A DNA stretch of 7,300 nt from JABWAJ01 sp046153985 (GTDB lineage: Bacteria; Bacteroidota; Bacteroidia; Chitinophagales; Saprospiraceae), in assembly GCA_046153985.1 (NCBI GenBank), contig JBJXFD010000102.1, positions 1 through 7,300 of the forward strand. The letters are read 5' to 3'. Of the stretch, positions 6,103-7,300 are shown piece by piece (position 1 is the first letter of the stretch; each line of letters begins with the position of its first letter). The notes under the pieces were generated by a model. That model did not search any database and was not told the origin of the DNA. It saw only the letters and a list, made by a program, of their open reading frames with translations. A program made the translations under genes and the position numbers.

Positions 6103-6140
6103 TTTTCTAAAGTTTTTTCATTTTAGAATTTTCTAAAGTT
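6103..6140. repeat. 12-bp direct repeat spanning the stop codon of the exported protein gene
   Basis: TTTTCTAAAGTT occurs at 6103-6114 and at 6129-6140. On the minus strand the first-read copy encodes the final residues before the TAA at 6125-6123 and the second lies just past it. It may be a small duplication at the gene's 3' end. Confidence 0.55.
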
Positions 6141-6704
6141 GACAGGTCCGCCACAACCTGCGTCAATAATACCAGAAGTCCCGTTACAAAATGTCGCTGT
6201 CAGGTCGTGTTTGAATGTTGTCCAAAAATCGTTTGAATGCTCACATTTAATTTTACAAACGATTATTTCTTTCTCGTTTTTCAGGTAAAGTATTGGTGTC
6301 GTCTTTAGCTTTATGCCGTTGTCGCCCCATTTTATTTTACCGCAGTCTGTCCCAAAACAATTAAGTAAACTGTCCAAAGCGGCAGCGCATTGCTTATCCG
6401 TGTCGTATTGGTAAAAGCCTAAAAAAAGTCGCTGGTAAACGGTCTGGCCATATTCGTTTTTGAAAGCTGTTTTGCGTTTGAGCGTAGCAGTCCTGTTCCA
6501 GGAAGTCTTTACTTTTTTGTCAAGAATAAAGTCGTTGCCGTCAGAATTAAAAGTCTCGGTAACTGTCCTAAAGTCTGTCGAATACTTTTTGACAAAACGG
6601 TCAACGCTCGTCTGAAAGTCAGTCGCAGGTTTGTCCCGTTTGCTTGACAACGAAGTGAAAGCAAAAGTCAGGATGAGCAGTATAATTGTTGTTGGTTTTA
6701 GCAT
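6123..6704 (-). CDS. Small exported protein of unknown function
   Basis: A 193-residue protein that I do not recognise. Residues 1-21 (MLKPTTIILLILTFAFTSLSS) form a typical Sec signal peptide. There is no lipobox cysteine, so it is probably periplasmic or secreted rather than a lipoprotein. The mature part is rich in Lys, Thr and Asp and has seven cysteines, grouped as CAAALDSLLNCFGTDC, CKIKC, CNG and CGG, which suggests disulfides and an extracytoplasmic location. QTVYQRLFLGFYQYDTDKQC and TPILYLKNEKEIIVC look like alternating strands and helices of a compact alpha/beta domain. The end is short (GGPVNFRKF), with no T9SS sorting domain. The ATG lies only six bases after the PIN toxin gene's stop, so it is probably co-transcribed with the toxin-antitoxin pair. 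A hairpin terminator follows 56 bases downstream. Partnership with the toxin is not shown. Confidence 0.8.
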   Translation of the reverse strand: MLKPTTIILLILTFAFTSLSSKRDKPATDFQTSVDRFVKKYSTDFRTVTETFNSDGNDFILDKKVKTSWNRTATLKRKTAFKNEYGQTVYQRLFLGFYQYDTDKQCAAALDSLLNCFGTDCGKIKWGDNGIKLKTTPILYLKNEKEIIVCKIKCEHSNDFWTTFKHDLTATFCNGTSGIIDAGCGGPVNFRKF

Positions 6705-6710
6705 TGGCGG

Positions 6711-7136
6711 CTATAATTCTACAGATTTTTCCCAAAGTAGCTCATCCTTAAAAGAAGCAATATTCAGCACACTTACCTTCGGGAATTGCACCTGTTCCAA
6801 CAGCTTGAAATGTTTATCTTCGGACACGATGAAGTTCGCATTGGCAGCAATCGCACAGTCAACGAATTTGTTGTCATCAGGATCATTATGAATCAAATTC
6901 CATTTGAAATATCGGGTAATAAATTCAACATTAGGCGCATTTTCCAAAATCCCCAATATGGCATCCGCAGCCTCTCGCCCCATATGCCGAGCAATTATTT
7001 CTTCATACTCTACCAGCATATCTGTAGTGACGCAAAGGATATATGCCTCATCAAGAAACGATCGGAATACCCAATGTTCCCTGGCGCGATCTGAAATAGA
7101 AACCAACAGCACGTTGGTGTCAAGTACAATTTTCAA
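6711..7136 (-). CDS. PIN-domain toxin (putative toxin-antitoxin ribonuclease)
   Basis: A 141-residue PIN-fold protein of the 'putative toxin-antitoxin system toxin component, PIN family' type, predicted to be a Mg2+/Mn2+-dependent endoribonuclease that cuts cellular RNA when free of its antitoxin. The start is KIVLDTNVLLVSIS, with catalytic Asp6. Glu43 lies in MLVEYEEI. Asp88 and Asp93 lie in NDPDDNKFVDCAIAANANF, where DPDDNKF is a hallmark of this group, and Asp107 in IVSEDKHF completes the acidic site. The full set of acidic residues suggests an active enzyme. The start codon is TTG (7136-7134): KIVLDTN must begin the fold and no ATG lies nearby. The antitoxin-like gene ends 11 bases upstream, and an exported protein begins six bases downstream. 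Family toxins are about 130-150 residues, so the length is normal. Confidence 0.9.
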   Translation of the reverse strand: MKIVLDTNVLLVSISDRAREHWVFRSFLDEAYILCVTTDMLVEYEEIIARHMGREAADAILGILENAPNVEFITRYFKWNLIHNDPDDNKFVDCAIAANANFIVSEDKHFKLLEQVQFPKVSVLNIASFKDELLWEKSVEL

Positions 7137-7147
7137 ATTGAAAAATT

Positions 7148-7300
7148 TTATTTGGAAGGATAAGGCGTACGCTCGTGCGTATGCAGAAGCTGGTCTAAGT
7201 CATCCTGACCCCAACCTTTTTCATCCATAGTTTCATTTGCTGCCCGTATTGCTTTTTGAGCCAAAAACTTGACCAAGACCCTTTTCAACTCAAGTAAGTC
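7148..7300 (-). CDS. Probable antitoxin of the PIN toxin, C-terminal part only
   Basis: An open frame enters from the right edge and ends at TAA 7150-7148, giving 50 residues. It begins DLLELKRVLVKFLAQKAIRA, continues ANETMDEKGWGQDDLDQLLH and ends THERTPYPSK. The content is charged and helical, with no membrane segment. Small helical proteins with a flexible, charged C-terminal tail that end a few bases before a PIN toxin gene are typical antitoxins; the tail usually wraps the toxin's active site, while the N-terminal part (outside the window) binds DNA and autoregulates the operon. The assignment rests on position and character, not on a recognised motif. The 11-base gap to the TTG of the toxin gene implies one transcript. 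Confidence 0.75.
   Translation of the reverse strand, partial: DLLELKRVLVKFLAQKAIRAANETMDEKGWGQDDLDQLLHTHERTPYPSK

Larger units (their letters stand above)
5704..6122. other. AT-rich non-coding region upstream of the protease
   Basis: No open frame of coding quality is visible on either strand. Long T- and A-rich runs lie at 5879-5940. Two hairpins stand out: 5813-5843, upstream of the protease, and 6039-6067, downstream of the small exported protein. I find no exact TAnnTTTG box on the minus strand close to the protease start; TAATTTAC near 5782-5789 is only a weak match. Confidence 0.5.

Overview
The window looks like a chromosomal segment of a Bacteroidota bacterium, probably close to Saprospiraceae/Cytophagales. 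The main clue is the large secreted metalloprotease, which ends in a typical type IX secretion (Por) sorting domain. Other clues are putative Bacteroidota promoters (TAnnTTTG-like -7 boxes), the lack of clear Shine-Dalgarno sequences, and a tail sheath of the kind found in extracellular contractile injection systems of this phylum. The genus assignment is a guess.

Layout, left to right. (i) 1-196, minus strand: the N-terminus of a small membrane protein cut by the window edge. (ii) 197-558: an AT-rich non-coding stretch with a promoter-like repeat and a 46-bp-spaced direct repeat. (iii) 559-978, plus strand: a Crp/Fnr-type gene that keeps the cyclic-nucleotide-binding fold but has lost its DNA-binding end; an in-frame TAG interrupts it. 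(iv) 975-1415, plus strand: a SRPBCC-fold protein whose ATG overlaps the last stop of the broken regulator. (v) 1471-2925, minus strand: a full-length contractile tail sheath protein, with no tube, baseplate or ATPase gene beside it. (vi) 2926-3114: a promoter-like second copy of the repeat from region (ii), and a strong terminator for the next gene. (vii) 3115-5703, minus strand: an 862-residue, multidomain, T9SS-exported metzincin protease. (viii) 5704-6122: AT-rich, non-coding, with two strong hairpins. (ix) 6123-7300, minus strand: a probable operon of an antitoxin-like protein (cut by the window edge), a PIN-domain toxin and a small exported protein of unknown function.

The genes do not form one pathway. 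The region reads as a mosaic: a GC-richer block (about 560-2925) and a protease gene lie between AT-rich flanks that hold a toxin-antitoxin module and non-coding repeats. The points most worth following up are the solitary sheath gene with its own promoter, the shared promoter/leader repeat, the decayed regulator joined to the SRPBCC gene, and the exported protein directly behind the PIN toxin. I see no RNA genes, CRISPR arrays, transposase genes or complete insertion sequences.
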